From assembly GCF_035222275.1 (NCBI RefSeq), contig NC_085884.1:1860001-1924000 (forward strand): DNA of 64,000 nt. Direction: 5' to 3'. This stretch comes from Podospora bellae-mahoneyi (Eukaryota > Ascomycota > Sordariomycetes > Sordariales > Podosporaceae). The stretch's first letter is position 1. Each line of letters opens with the position of its first letter. A program made the translations under genes and the position numbers. Below are positions 23,084 to 34,760 of this stretch, piece by piece. The notes below the pieces were generated by a model. That model searched no databases and had not been told where the DNA came from. It was given only the letters and a program-made list of their open reading frames with translations.

Positions 23084-23517
23084 ATGCCTTCCTATAACGG
23101 TTCCAAACATAGTACCATTGTTCACCAAAACCCAAGCCGCTCATTATCAACCTATTACTCGAACAATTCTTCTGGCAGCCGGTCATCTAGCCACTCTACT
23201 CACTCACACACCACGACCTATACGATGGACTACTCTACCTCATCTGGACCCTATGGGCACGACCAGGCCCAATACCGATCTCCTTATGCAAGTAAGTTGT
23301 CACCGCACAATCCCCGAGCCAATCTAGCTGGTACTAACCTCATAATGCAGAGGATTACAATGTCGACGTGTCAAGACATGGCAGCACTGTTGTCATCAAC
23401 CACCATCGTCCCAATCCAAGCACTGACGAGCCAAGAGCCTCAGAATCACGAGGTGCCTTTACTGTCTATGGCAACAAGCACAAGGATGATAGGCGCAAGG
23501 ATAACAGTCGAAACTAA
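23084..23517 (+). CDS. small Ser/Tyr/His-rich protein of unknown function (spliced)
   Basis: Two exons, 23084-23291 and 23351-23517, encode 124 aa. The intron is textbook: GTAAGT donor, CTAAC branch site at about 23336-23340 and CAG acceptor, 59 nt. Without splicing the frame runs on through unrelated sequence, so a simple open-frame scan misreads it. Exon 1 is Ser/Thr/Tyr/Asn/His-rich (STYYSNNSSGSRSSSHSTHS). Exon 2 changes to a more ordered stretch, DYNVDVSRHGSTVVINHHRP, then a Lys/Arg/Asp-rich tail (KHKDDRRKDN). There is no signal peptide, membrane segment or cysteine. I recognise no family. The TATA-like box upstream and the clean intron argue that it is expressed. Confidence 0.72.
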
Positions 23518-24757
23518 GGCTTGTTTGGGCGTCCGATGTAGCAGTGAGAAAGTATCTACTTGCATGGTCTCGGCGTTTCTGGTGTTTTTTTGGGCATTTT
23601 CAGGGAAATTGTAGGATATATGGGATGGACTTTTGGACACACAACACTGTACCGTACTAGACATCATCAGCTGGGCGTTCATGATTGAGGAATGGGGGGC
23701 TATGGCGATTAGGGTAGGGGCAGCTTTGACAACACTTTTCTCTTTCATACATTCGGGTTCAATTAGTAGAAAATAATAGACAAGAGCAGCATGGCTGCTT
23801 AGAACTGCAAATCCGGCGTTGCAATGTCCCGTCTTCCTTCACTCTGCGGCTTCCAGAAGACTAGCTCACCTCTTCCGTAGTAAGAGCAATGAAATAAGGC
23901 CTTGGAACCATCGATTGCTCTGTAGAGTGTGAGATACGAATGAAAATCATGACTCATGAGAAGCAACAGAAGCAGGAAGAACTAGAAGGTCGACAGAGAA
24001 GATAGAAAGAGGCCTACTATCCAATCAATAACCAATCAATTCTTGCTTTGCCACGTGCTTTTGCACAATTTCCAAACTACTTGCATGACATACATCACAG
24101 ACATGATGCGTGGCGTCCGGTGTGTGGAACCAAATCTCAGCCTTCACCGGCTTGTGGGTGGACTTATTGGGCAATTGGAAAACCAGACGGTCTTGGAAAT
24201 GGAAATGAAAATGGAATTCCTCTAGGGTTGCTGTATGTCGTTCCACCTAACCAATGGAACCTCCAATCAGAAGAGCCAGCCACTTACACATGTCATCTAT
24301 GCCAAGACCATTGTCGCAGCCCAAGCACCCGCAAGGGTCCTCAAGGGGGGGCTACTACGCACACAATGTGTACCGAGTCAGTACTATCAGAGAAACTTAT
24401 TGGGATAGGGAGAGAATGGTTTGTCATGTGCGCGCCTGCAGTGACAGTTAAGTCTCTAATTTCCTGATGATTGTTAGCTTGCCCCCGTGCGGCTCCCACG
24501 CTGACAGGCATTGAAGGTCAGCATCAGCCTTGTTCAAATCACAGACACCTGCGTGGTCGCCACTGCGGAAGTATCAACAAAACGACCAGAAAAAAATCAT
24601 AACATAAAAGCGGAAATCCAGTCAGTTCGATACCATACAAATTTCCTGTACTGCCAGCGTATGCTTTCGTCACCATGTGTGACTGCCGATGATACCATCT
24701 TGGGGTCAACCCTAGTTTCACATGGGAACAAGATACCCTCCCAGACCATTACTCTCC
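23518..24757. other. intergenic region
   Basis: About 1.2 kb without a supported gene. The minus-strand frame at 24025-24246 (73 codons) has alternating Phe-His near its start but no other support. The region contains the 3' end of the 124-aa gene and that of the RPEL gene. Confidence 0.5.
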
Positions 24758-25264
24758 CTATGCACCGCCCTCCCTCTTAGCATATTCGTCCTCGATAGCC
24801 TCGGCGTACTTGTCCTCGGGCGAACGGGGGTCCTCGTGGATGATGTGTTTCTCCAACACTGTCTCGGGCGCAGGGCGATGGGCGATCTTTTCATTGAGGG
24901 AGTCGGCACGCATGTGTTTTTCGAGCTGTTAGAAGATAATGCAGGTTAAAAGCTGTGTTTGTGCAGCACCATGGTGCTCTCAACAGGAACGGACCTCTTT
25001 CTGTTGGGCTTGGATAGCCGGCGCTGCGGTTGAGGCGGGAAGGATGTTTTCTAGGACACGCGTGAGTCAGGCCATGACAGCCACAAGAGATTCCTCAGAA
25101 CCAGGGTGTGAGTCTGAATTACTATTAATGAGCTCCTGGCGATCTGGGCGATGCGCCAGGTGGTGCTCGAGCGAGTTCTTCCTGGCTGGATTGGGTCGAC
25201 TGGGCGAAATGAGAGTCTCGTCGACAGGGGCTTGGCTTGCGACATTCGCATCTTGGTCGGTCAT
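24758..25264 (-). CDS. RPEL-repeat protein
   Basis: Three exons (25264-25123, 25050-24995, 24925-24758) encode 121 aa. An RPEL repeat appears only after splicing: HRPDRQELINKNILP spans exons 1 and 2. A second, degenerate repeat (HRPAPETVLEKHIIHED) is in exon 3. The rest is charged and ends EDEYAKREGGA. RPEL motifs bind G-actin in animal MRTF and Phactr proteins; small fungal RPEL proteins exist but their partner is not well established. The donor of intron 2 is GTCCGT, a weak splice site. The gene is divergent from RTC5. Confidence 0.86.
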
Positions 25265-25916
25265 TGTGATGAGGTTTCGTTTTGATGTTTGTCCAATTTG
25301 ATCGAGGAGTAATTGTGTTGGGCAGTGATGAAGCCAGAGCAAAACCAGTGCGGGGAACCACAGCTGCTTTTGTATCACTCTCTTCCATAATAGCATTCCA
25401 TTCCTCGTCCCTTGTGTTGTCGAGGCGGGGAACAACAGGTGATTGGACCACCCCACAACACGGAAGGGGCAGCGGGGACAAACAAGTAGCTACTATCCTT
25501 AACCAGGTAACAATGACGCATGATCAACACCCCGCAACAGGGTCCCATTGTCCCGTCCCCCATGGCTGTTATACTTTGGGATGGGAAATCACATTGCACT
25601 ACCATGACTGTGACGACAACCGCGATTAAACATATTCCCATAGCGTTTGCAGTTTAGCTGATATTTGGGATGGGAGGCACTCGGATGCCCTGAGGAGCCT
25701 AGCTTACCTAGACGCATTCTTGCACTGCCCGTACTTTCCTCAACGCGGTACCTATCATAGATGCAACAGAAGGATGGAAAGATGCCGCCAGGACAGCCAA
25801 GCAGTGCGAACCGAAGCTTATGTGGGGCACACGAGGCGACTGCTTTAGCCCCAACTTTCTTCCCGTGTACTCCAACATACACTTCCTCATCGATACACCC
25901 CGTACATGTAGTTACC
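25265..25916. promoter_or_regulatory. shared upstream region of the RPEL gene and RTC5
   Basis: About 650 bp between divergent starts. Open frames across it on both strands overlap each other and lack domains. No specific regulatory site can be assigned. Confidence 0.45.
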
Positions 25917-27815
25917 ATGGGCCAAACTCAATCAGACCAAAGACGGCCTCCTCCGTCTCGAGAGGAGTTGACTAAGGAATTGGCAAGTACCAAGTCTTTT
26001 CTCACTTCCACATGACCCTCTAACCAAGTTGCTTCTTCAACACAGGCCGCCAGGTTTGCCGACAAATGCTTCACCTCTCTCGAGATCTACTCATTCAAAG
26101 AGGTCTTCAAGAGTCTCGCAGACCAGGAACAGAATGTCCGCCATCTCAAAGAGGATACCATTGCGCGCTTTCTTGAGATACCGGATGTGCTGGGTGTATC
26201 GCCAGTTATATTTCAGATGATATCATATATAGGCGCTTTTCCATTCTTGCAAGATGCTCCAGCAGTGCTGGGCTTGGATGAAATGGTCATGGTCATCACT
26301 ATTATGACCGATCGATATCAGAGGGTATTAGCAAAGGGTGCTGACGACAGGAGGAAATTGCTGTTCAAGAGCCTGGCTGTCTATGACCGGAAGCTGTCCG
26401 AACATGTCAACAGGGACAAGTCGCCTGTCATCGACGGCTCAGGAGCACCCGCTAATTTCTCACACGCTTCTGGTTTTGCTGTCGACATTGCAGGAGATGA
26501 TGAGGATGACCTGGGTTGTGAGGATGAGGACGACCTTGTCCTTGCTGCCTTGGATTCGCTGGATTATGCCAACGTTGGCAAACTTGGAGACGGACCCCCA
26601 CCCAATTACGCCCTGATTCCGGCGGGCAACTTCAAGAAGATCATCATGTTGCTGCTTCTCGTTGCTCCATTAGGCGCCCAGGAGAGCCTATCTTCACATG
26701 CGAATCGTGTTGTTGGGAAGGAGCTTGAGGAATTGGGGGTCGTTGCTGACTGTATCGTGGCGGCTTTCCTCGACGTAGACCATTCACCGGGCATCAGGTT
26801 TTCTCGGTTCAATTCGATAATCCCCTCGTCGATGCCATTCGTTTTCTCTGGGTTCACTCCTCTATTTGAACACTTTTTGTTCTCCAAAACTCTCGACTTC
26901 CACAAACGCGTGGGCGGCTCCACTGTCGTGCCTGACGTGGTTCAACCTCTCCTACAGGACAAAGGCTCTCTCCTTAACCTGAGCATCATGTCGCAGCTCT
27001 CTTTCTTCATTCCCGGCGAATCTCTCTTTCGCAAGCTCCGATTACTGTACGCAGGGGGGGAAGATGGGTTCAGCATGGGCAGTTTTGAAACGAAAGTCTT
27101 CAACTGGAGAGCACCGACCATACTGCTGGTACATGGGATCTGTCTACCGGACGAAACCCATAGGGCAGGTGGTGCGGAGACGGCATTCCTGTCAACACTA
27201 CCCCCACGGCGATACCCCTCTGGAAATCGCGCCATTGGCGAGAGAGTAACGTTGGGGGTTTACCTGAGTCAGCCATGGAGGCACACACATCGCGAGTGCT
27301 TTGGGGATTCGGATTCGATACTGTTTCAACTCCAGCCTGTGCATGATGTCTTCCGAGGATCCCCGAGCAACAAGGACTATGCTTCTTTCACAAAACCCTC
27401 GGCATCTACCCCGATTGGCGGCGTGTCATTTGGCTGCCCACCACCGCAACCTACACAAGCATATCGCCGGTCAAGCACCATATCAATGGGCCCCGTATCG
27501 CTTGTCATGGATAGCAGTTTCGAATTTGGATGTTTCACCCACAACTACACCTCGCGAGGTAGTAGTGCTTTCCAGGGAAGCGCGTGCAGGAAATTCGACT
27601 TTCAAGACCGCTTCGAGATTTCAGATCTGGAGGTCTGGGGTTGCGGCGGGGACGAGGAAGCCAAGCACCAGGCCGAGCGATGGGCCTGGGAGGCTAGAGA
27701 GGCCGAGGCGAGACGGAGAATCAACCTTGGGACGGGTGATATCGAGGCCGACCGTGCCCTGTTAGAGATGGCTGGACTCATAGGGGGGAATCGAAGTGGT
27801 GGGAGTATGATGTAA
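25917..27815 (+). CDS. RTC5: Rtc5, TLDc-domain protein
   Basis: Exon 1 (25917-25982) encodes 22 residues, starting MGQTQS, a likely N-myristoylation site. Exon 2 (26046-27815) brings the total to 611 aa. The junction is a GC-AG intron: the donor is GCAAGT after ELTKEL, the acceptor is CACAG, a CTAAC branch lies between, and the product reads ELTKELAARFADKCFTSLEI. Using the nearby GTACCA donor would break the frame. The N-terminal helical half is followed by a TLDc domain from about LRLLYAGGEDGFSMGSFE to VWGCGGDEEAKHQAERW, with the family motif FGDSDSILFQLQPVHDVF. Fungal Rtc5 was named from a yeast telomere-capping screen; TLDc proteins, including Rtc5, act on the vacuolar V-ATPase. The fungal-specific C-terminus (GTGDIEADRALLEMAGLIGG) is complete. 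Confidence 0.95.
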
Positions 27816-28100
27816 AGAAGATGGCAACCATGGCAACGGCTCGCCAGCGCTCCATAGAGGGGAGAGAGTAATGCATAATACAATTCATTTACCCCCACAT
27901 CAAGCGTTGAAACCTGTGCTGGAATATACACCCGCTCATCGGCTTTGCAAGATGAGACGAATAAAGACGAGAAACCATCCTCATCACTGTCAAGAAAGTA
28001 CAGCTTCATGGAGAAGGTGCATTTATCTCACATATCTTACATTGACCGACATCGCAGCCTGGATCTCTGTGAGCTGCCGTTACAGCCATCCACTTCACCC

Positions 28101-28833
28101 TTAGTTCTTCGGGTCTTCTGGCTTGGACTCTAATGCCGGTGTTGTGTCTTCTGGTGCCTTTTTGGATCCGCCAAACCATCCACCGAGTGAGCCAAGCACC
28201 CCTCCATCCGCCTGGTTCGCCTCGGTTGAGGTGGCCTCGCCTGTTTCGGTTTTTCCAGCTTTGGACTCTCTCAAGGCTGCCCTTGCCTGAGCAGCAACAC
28301 TTTCGGTGCCTGTGCCACCAGCACGCTCAGCTGCCCTCTTCCGCCTCTTGTCAAGCCGTTCTTGGAGAGCCTTCTCCTCGGCATCGCGGGCTTCCAGCTC
28401 CCTGATCCACTTCTGATGCTTCTCCTCGGCATCCTTTTGCTGCCGCAGTTTCCAAAGCTCCTTCTGCTTGTGGCGGTCGGCCTGGTAGTACATGCCGCCG
28501 GCGACCATAGCAACAACGGTAAATGCCTGGGCGGCCACACGGGCACGGAACATCTTCTGCACCTTTGCATGGTCGCCGCGGCGCATGGCACGGTAGGCGT
28601 TGGTGAAGGCGGCAACGGTGAGGAGACATCCGATCGGGACGAGCGGTTCCTCCTTCAGGCGGCGAAGGACCTTTTGGAAGCCATTCTCATTGTAAAAGTC
28701 ACTGTGGCGGGGCGCGTGTAAGTAGTGGTGCTCCTTTAGGAAACAATGGCGAGCAATATGTAGTGGTCGGGACTCACTCGTTGCTGTCAAATGATGAGGG
28801 AAGGGGTCGGTTGGAGAGGGGTCCGTTCGACAT
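28101..28833 (-). CDS. RCF1: respiratory supercomplex factor 1 (HIG1 domain)
   Basis: Two exons, 28833-28778 and 28701-28101, encode 218 aa. The start MSNGPLSNRPLPSSFDSN is read only with the small first exon; the long open frame upstream in the exon 2 frame is intron and leader. The HIG1 domain has two membrane helices: LKEEPLVPIGCLLTVAAFTN and AAQAFTVVAMVAGGMYYQ, separated by the basic loop AMRRGDHAKVQKMFRARV. A long charged coiled-coil (Lys/Glu/Arg-rich, about residues 110-175) and a Gly/Ser-rich tail follow, as in other filamentous fungi. Rcf1 sits in the mitochondrial inner membrane and helps join complexes III and IV. The gene is head to head with ILV1. Confidence 0.94.
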
Positions 28834-29180
28834 TGTAGAGATCCGCCTCGCTGATCCAGGGAAGATCGAACGCGGTCTTGGGAAAAGGGGGTCGTGATGA
28901 TTGGTGGCGTTGGGGGAATCGTTCGAGGTTGGTTTCCAATGCGGGCCCGCCCATGAATGAATGAATTTCCATGACGCCAGCTAAAGTGGGGATCTGAACG
29001 GGCACACGCCCGGGGGACGGGCAACGGGCGGTGTGGATCCCAACCCCGGCCGCCAAGAGACGCCCTGCAGGACCCACCAAAACTTTCTTTCCTTCAAAAG
29101 TCGGCCGAGACCGGGGCCTTCCCAACAGAGAGTGTGTGCATCGTCAGTCTTCTTGCGACTTCAACAACTGTCATACTGAA
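28834..29180. promoter_or_regulatory. shared upstream region of RCF1 and ILV1
   Basis: A 347-bp gap between divergent starts, so the two mitochondrial-pathway genes share regulatory DNA. I could not assign a specific site; no clear TGACTC (general amino-acid control) box was noticed. Confidence 0.45.
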
Positions 29181-31069
29181 ATGGCTTCTACAAATTCGAA
29201 TGCACCTCGTCATGAGGGGAGTGTGGCAGAGCAAACGGCCGGCCATGCTAACGGTGACTACGTGGTCAATGGCGTGCCACAGCTGCCCACCGCATTCCGC
29301 AACGGCAACGGCGGCCTTGGTGCTGGGGGTTTGCCCAGGAACATGTCGCTGAACAGCTTCGCTCTGACAGAGTACAGCGCAAAGCCAACGCCCCCCGCTG
29401 AAGACAAGAAAGATGAAGTGAAAAAGGTCGTGCCAGACGAGTATCTGCTACCGAATGGTAACCCAGATGTGAGTCACCCCGAGTCCATTCTTAGTTTTTG
29501 ATCGAGAAGCTCATTATCCTACGTGTACAGTATCTTCGCCTTATCATCACCTCCTACCCGCGGGTTCGAGAGGTGTGCAAAGAAACTCCTTTGGTGCACG
29601 CTGTTGGCCTGAGCAACCGACTGGAGCGCAAGGTCCTGTTGAAGCGCGAGGATGAACAACCGGTATTCAGTTTCAAACTCAGAGGAGCGTATAACAAGAT
29701 GGCTCATCTCGACGCTACCGAGTCCTGGAAGGGTGTCGTTTGTTGCAGCGCCGGCAATCATGCTCAGGGCGTTGCTTACTCGGCCCGCAGGTTGAAAATC
29801 CCAGCCACTATTGTGATGCCCAAGGGCACCCCAAGCATCAAGCATCTCAATGTATCGAGAATGGGCGGACACGTTGTTCTTCACGGCGCCGACTTTGACG
29901 AGGCCAAGGAGGAATGTGCTCGGCGGGAAAAGCAGGATGGCCTGATAAACATTCCCCCGTTCGACGACCCTTATGTTATTGCCGGCCAAGGAACTATCGG
30001 TATGGAGATTCTCTCACAAACAAACCTGCAGAAGCTTGATGCCATCTTCTGCTGCGTGGGTGGAGGCGGCCTGATCGCCGGCGTTGGTGTGTACGTCAAG
30101 CGTATTGCACCGCATGTCAAGATCATTGGCGTGGAAACGTACGACGCGGATGCGATGACTCAGTCTCTCGACAAGGGGGAGCGTGTGCTTCTCAAGGATG
30201 TTGGGTTGTTCGCTGATGGCGCCGCGGTCAAGATTACGGGCGAGGAAACGTTCCGTATTTGTCAGGAGGTTGTGGACGAAATGGTTCGGGTTACCACAGA
30301 CGAGGCCTGTGCCGCTATCAAGGACATGTTTGAGGATACCAGGTCTATCATTGAACCAGCTGGTGCCTTGGCCATTGCCGGTCTGAAGAAGTGGGTGGCC
30401 GCCAATCCAACACCGGATCCTACACGGTCTGTCGTGGCCATCACATCCGGCGCAAACATGAACTTTGACCGCTTAGGCTTTGTTGCAGCCCGTGCTACGT
30501 ACGGCGAGGGAAGAGAGGCTTTACTTGCAGCCCGCATCCCAGAAAGCCCGGGAGCCTTCGCTGAACTCATCAACGCCGTCATGCCTCACTCTGTCACCGA
30601 GTTTAGCTATCGTTACGCCAGCCCAACTGAAGCAAATGTGCTCCTGGGCATCTCATTAACCGCCGTTGGTAGTGAACGCGCACAGCAACTGCAGTCGGTT
30701 ATCAGCCGCATCAAGGAGTCCGGCACCATGGATATCACCGATCTGTCCAACGACGAGTTAGCAAAGAGTCACATTCGATACATGGTTGGTGGCCGTTCTA
30801 GTGTGCCTAACGAGCGTCTGTACACATTCCGATTCCCAGAACGGCCCGGTGCTCTTGAGCGCTTCCTACAGACCTTGCGTGTCAAATACAACATCAGTCT
30901 GTTCCAGTACAGAAACCACGGTGGTGATATTGGGCAGGTTTTGACAGGCATCGTTTGCCCGAACGAGGAGATTGGCGAACTGGAAACATTCCTCAAGAAG
31001 ATCGGCTATCCGTGGGAGGACTGCACAGATGCACCGGTGTTCAAGACATTCTTACGGTCGGTGTCATAG
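29181..31069 (+). CDS. ILV1: threonine deaminase (threonine ammonia-lyase), biosynthetic
   Basis: Two exons, 29181-29468 and 29531-31069, encode 608 aa. Threonine deaminase converts threonine to 2-oxobutanoate and ammonia, the first committed step of isoleucine synthesis, in mitochondria. The PLP lysine is in [13 protein letters not shown] (about residue 145). The phosphate-binding glycine loop is [13 protein letters not shown] and the other fold-type-II motifs ([26 protein letters not shown]) are present. Two ACT-like regulatory domains follow, near [19 protein letters not shown] and [14 protein letters not shown]; these bind isoleucine (inhibitor) and valine in the family. The first 90 residues are Asn/Gly/Ala-rich and variable. 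This is the last intact gene before the AT-rich block. Confidence 0.96.
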
Positions 31070-31693
31070 ACTGTTAGAGATAGAGGATAATGGTTAAGAC
31101 TTCTGCAGTTTAGATGGAGAATTATACTGTAAATCAGTTCCCGAGAGCTTTTCGCAGGCCTCTGTATTGTCGGTTTCGATCAGTTTTGTCTTAGTTAATA
31201 AATAGTTAAAAGCCTAATAAGATATAGAAAAAACCAGGGAAAAGAAAAACAAAAGAAAGAACATAAGAAGAAGTTCAAACTATATAAAAAAATCTAACTT
31301 AAATATAAAATATAAAAATGTTAATAAAGTTATTTACAACAATTTAAACTAAAAAAAAGCTATGAGAAACTTATAGGTATATAGAATATACCTTCAAATA
31401 ACAAATAGCTTATTTTTTTCTGTTAAAAAAGCACCTGAGCGTAACGTAAAAAGCTAGAACTGGAGCTCTACTCACTATTAAAACAATAAAGTAAATACTA
31501 CTAATAAAATACTGAAATAGCCCTACATAGGAGCATCATAAACCTTACAAAATCTACATAAAGATACCTTTCTATTATAATAAGTTATTAAATTAATATT
31601 AAGAATTTGTAATATTAATATAATACATTTTCTATTAAATATTGGAAAACACTAAATATTTATTATAAAGTTAAATTTAGCGTTTGAAATAGT
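31070..31693. other. transition from gene DNA to AT-rich repeat DNA
   Basis: The ILV1 3' end is followed, from about 31190, by sudden AT-rich sequence with long A and T runs (for example 31220-31420). No gene or recognisable repeat appears until the inverted LTR fragment. Confidence 0.65.
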
Positions 31694-31993
31694 CAGGATA
31701 CCAACCAATGTGACTTGTAATTGCATACTGCGGAACTGTCTATCTAACACTGGCCTGTTCCTCCGTATATGTATACCAGTAGATCACCTGGATCACTTCC
31801 TCCAGCGTAGGCTTACCATGGATCACAGTACTATGAGTGATCCTGGATCGCTCCTGTCACCTTAGGATCACTTGAATCACCTTGCCTCTAGCGCTTCCAG
31901 GCGTTACACTTCCTATTAGTTCCTTTAACGATTGGCTGGGTACATCCCGTGCCCCGCATACTGTCCAACTTGCCTGTTAGCTTAACTGTAATA
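31694..31993 (-). repeat. truncated LTR (U3-R part) in inverted orientation
   Basis: Reverse complement of the LTR at 32048. It includes the R segment (GCATACTGCGGAACTGTCTA), the TATA region and the U3 start (CTTAACTGTAATA, matching TTAACTGTGACA after two transitions). The U5 end is missing. A run of GATCAC/GGATCA motifs fills its U3 (31780-31880). It lies head to head with the next LTR across about 55 bp. Confidence 0.8.
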
Positions 31994-32047
31994 ACCGGTT
32001 ATTAATAATTATCGAATAAATATTTATACTTACAATGTATTTTAACT

Positions 32048-32444
32048 TGTCACAGTTAAGCCAACAGGCAGGATGGACAGTATGCGGGGCACAAGACGCA
32101 CAGTCAATCGCTAGCAGAACCAATTATAGGAGAGAGGGATGGACCAATAGGAAGTGGATCATCCAAGGCATAAGCAATCATTTATGATCCTCGAGAGTCA
32201 GTTATGATCCTCGCAGAATGGAATGATCCAAGGCTTGGCATTAGGTCTATATATACGGAGGAACTGGCTGGTGGAGATAGACAGTTCCGCAGTATGCAAT
32301 TTACAAGTTACAATGGTGGTATCTTAGCTATTGTGATTGAGACAAGCCATTGTTGTACACTGTTTAGCTGTACCGAACCAGGATTGTTCAGAAGTGCCTT
32401 CAACCAGTATCCATTTCAGAGGTTCTGGATAGGGGTTCGTTATA
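32048..32444 (+). repeat. 5' LTR of the outer (host) gypsy element, little mutated
   Basis: Starts TGTCACAGTTAAGCC and ends GGTTCGTTATA, about 397 nt. It contains GGTCTATATATACGGAGGA, a TATA box with probable start region shared by every LTR here. U3 has repeated ATGATCC motifs. The element's first 88 internal bases follow (32445-32532) before a second element interrupts it. CA and TG remain common, so RIP has scarcely touched it. Confidence 0.85.
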
Positions 32445-32532
32445 CGTCATATACTTACTTTAACCTTATTACGGATAAATTAATAGCGTTTTTTTATTAC
32501 TATAATTAAACCTAAAAACGTTTAAAACAAAG

Positions 32533-32953
32533 TGTCACAACCCTAGTACAGGACGGGTTGTGGGGCCACGGGAATAGGGGCCAATCGGAAGAACGTACGA
32601 GAATAGCCAATCACAGTAAGGGACGACTGATCAGTACGCTAAGGGCACTGAGCAGACTAAGCAGAGTACTCAGTCTGATCAGGGCACTGAGCAAACTAAA
32701 CAGTCGTGATCAGTGTGCCAAGGGCACTGAGCAAGAAGTAAATATAGCTTAGCACAAGGTCTATATATACGGAGGAACTAGCTAGTATAGATAGATAGTT
32801 CTGTAGTATATAATTTAAGCTTATATTCACGGTATCTTATATTTACATTAAAATATCTTATTATATATTATTTAGCTATACCGAACTAGGATTATTTAGA
32901 AGTAGCCTTTAACCGGTATTCCTTTTAGAGGTTCTAGATAGAGGTTCGTTATA
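32533..32953 (+). repeat. 5' LTR of the complete gypsy element
   Basis: Starts TGTCACAACCC, ends GGTTCGTTATA. The outer half (32533-32755) is unmutated; the inner half (TATA to U5) has lost its CA/TG. U3 carries three imperfect copies of a unit containing TGATCAG and GGGCACTGAGCA (about 32627-32735). Confidence 0.9.
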
Positions 32954-34379
32954 CGTTATATATTTACTTTAACTTTATTACGGATAAATTAAAGGCGTTT
33001 TTTTATTACTATAGCCGGACTTAAGAATATTTAGATAGAAGGCGTCCCGCCTAGCCTAGGCAGCGAAAGACCCTTTATTATTACTAGTACTCGACTTACC
33101 GTAGAGTAGGTTATATAGCGTCTTAAGGAATTAAAGGACGAAGCTTAGTAAACTAAGGAATAGATTATTACTATATTAATTATATCGAAGGTAGTACTTA
33201 AATTCCCTATACCGGAGCGCTATAGAGGAAGAAAGGTAGAGCTTAAAGGGTTTTTAATTTAGTTTAAAATCTATTTTCGTTAATACTTAAATTAGTTTAT
33301 TAACGAAGAGTTAAAAATAATTTTTACGGTTACTAAAAGGAAATTAAGTAAGTATAATTAAAAAACTTTATATTATTAATTAATCCGGAGTAAAAAAATA
33401 TCTTTAAATAATATAATCGTTTAAAAAATAATTTACGGCCTTTTACGGAGGCTATTAATCTTTAATAAATTATAAATAGTATTTTCGAAGGTATCGGCGT
33501 AAAGTAAAAATATAGAATAACGACCCGAGGTTTATTAGCGAGGTCGCTACTATATAGAAAGAAAGTAGAAGAAATAAATATCTTTAGGTTACTATATAAT
33601 AAAGGGATCTTTAAGTAATAATATTAATAAACGGTAGTACAGAAATGAACCTAATTTCGCTATAGTTTATATACTAAGCCCGGATACTATAGAGGAAAAA
33701 GAAGGAATAAATTATTATATAAAGATTATTTCGTATATAAAAAGTATATAGGAAGATATTACTTTTAGATATTATAGTCGAAAGAAAAATAATTTTAATT
33801 ATATTCGATATTATAAATATAGGACCTTCGAAAGATATAATCCTAAAGTAACTATAATATAAAGATTATAATTTAAATATCGATTAAAGGGATAATAATT
33901 ATTTATAATTAAAAGAATTTTAAAAGTATTTAATTAACGATAGGAAATTAAAAGTACGTATAGAATAAAGTATAAAATAAATACCTTCCACGGTACTACC
34001 GTAAGGAGCTTAAAAAATAATAGTATACTTTATTAATATAGGTAGTAGAGTCGAAAAAGTAAGGTTAATAACGTTAATAGAGATATCGGAGGTTAATAAA
34101 TACGTTTATTATAATAATATAAAAAAGGAAAAAAAAAAAAGTAATACCGATAGAATATCGAGGATATTTAGCCTTTACGGCTAAATATTTAAAGGGGCTT
34201 TTAGAGCGAGGGCCGTAGGATTACGAAATTAAATTAAAAAAAGGAGCTAAATTATAATTATTTGAAGTATATTATATTAATAATAAATAAAGTAAAAAGC
34301 TATAGAAATATTTAAATAAAAATTCAAAAAGAAACTATATTAAGGAGTCTATATTATTAATAAAATATCCTATTTTCTT

Positions 34380-34760
34380 TATACCGAAAAAAAATAAAGG
34401 CCTACGATTATATATAGATTATTAATAATTAAATAACGAAATAATAAAAAATGATTATTTATTATTATTAATATTTAAGTTATAAAGTTAATTAGTAAAG
34501 GTACGATACTTTATACGTTTAAATATATTTATCGGGTACGCTTATATACGGATTAAAGAAAGAAATAAATACAAGATAGCGTTTCGTACGCCCTATAATT
34601 ATTTTAAGTATTTTATAATACTATTTAGGCTAATTAATATACTTATAACGTTTCAATTTCTCGTTAATTATATAATACGGAAGTACTTCGGAAAGATAAT
34701 AATAAATTATTTTAATAATATTTTTATTTACTTACGTACTTTAAAGGAATATAAGCGGTA
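34380..34760 (+). pseudogene. gypsy reverse transcriptase remnant
   Basis: Reading through stops gives recognisable RT blocks: an RLYIDY-like block near 34407, an IRIKE / YKIAFRTPYNY stretch near 34550-34600, and the catalytic box at about 34708-34719, where two Asn codons (AATAAT) stand where the active-site Asp pair belongs. G-to-A change on this strand fits RIP and means the enzyme is dead. Confidence 0.85.

Noticed and set aside
28834-29024. Extension of RCF1 to an upstream Met in the exon 2 frame
   Set aside because: A small first exon plus a GT-AG intron gives the conserved RCF1 N-terminus; the extension is intron and leader with no similarity.
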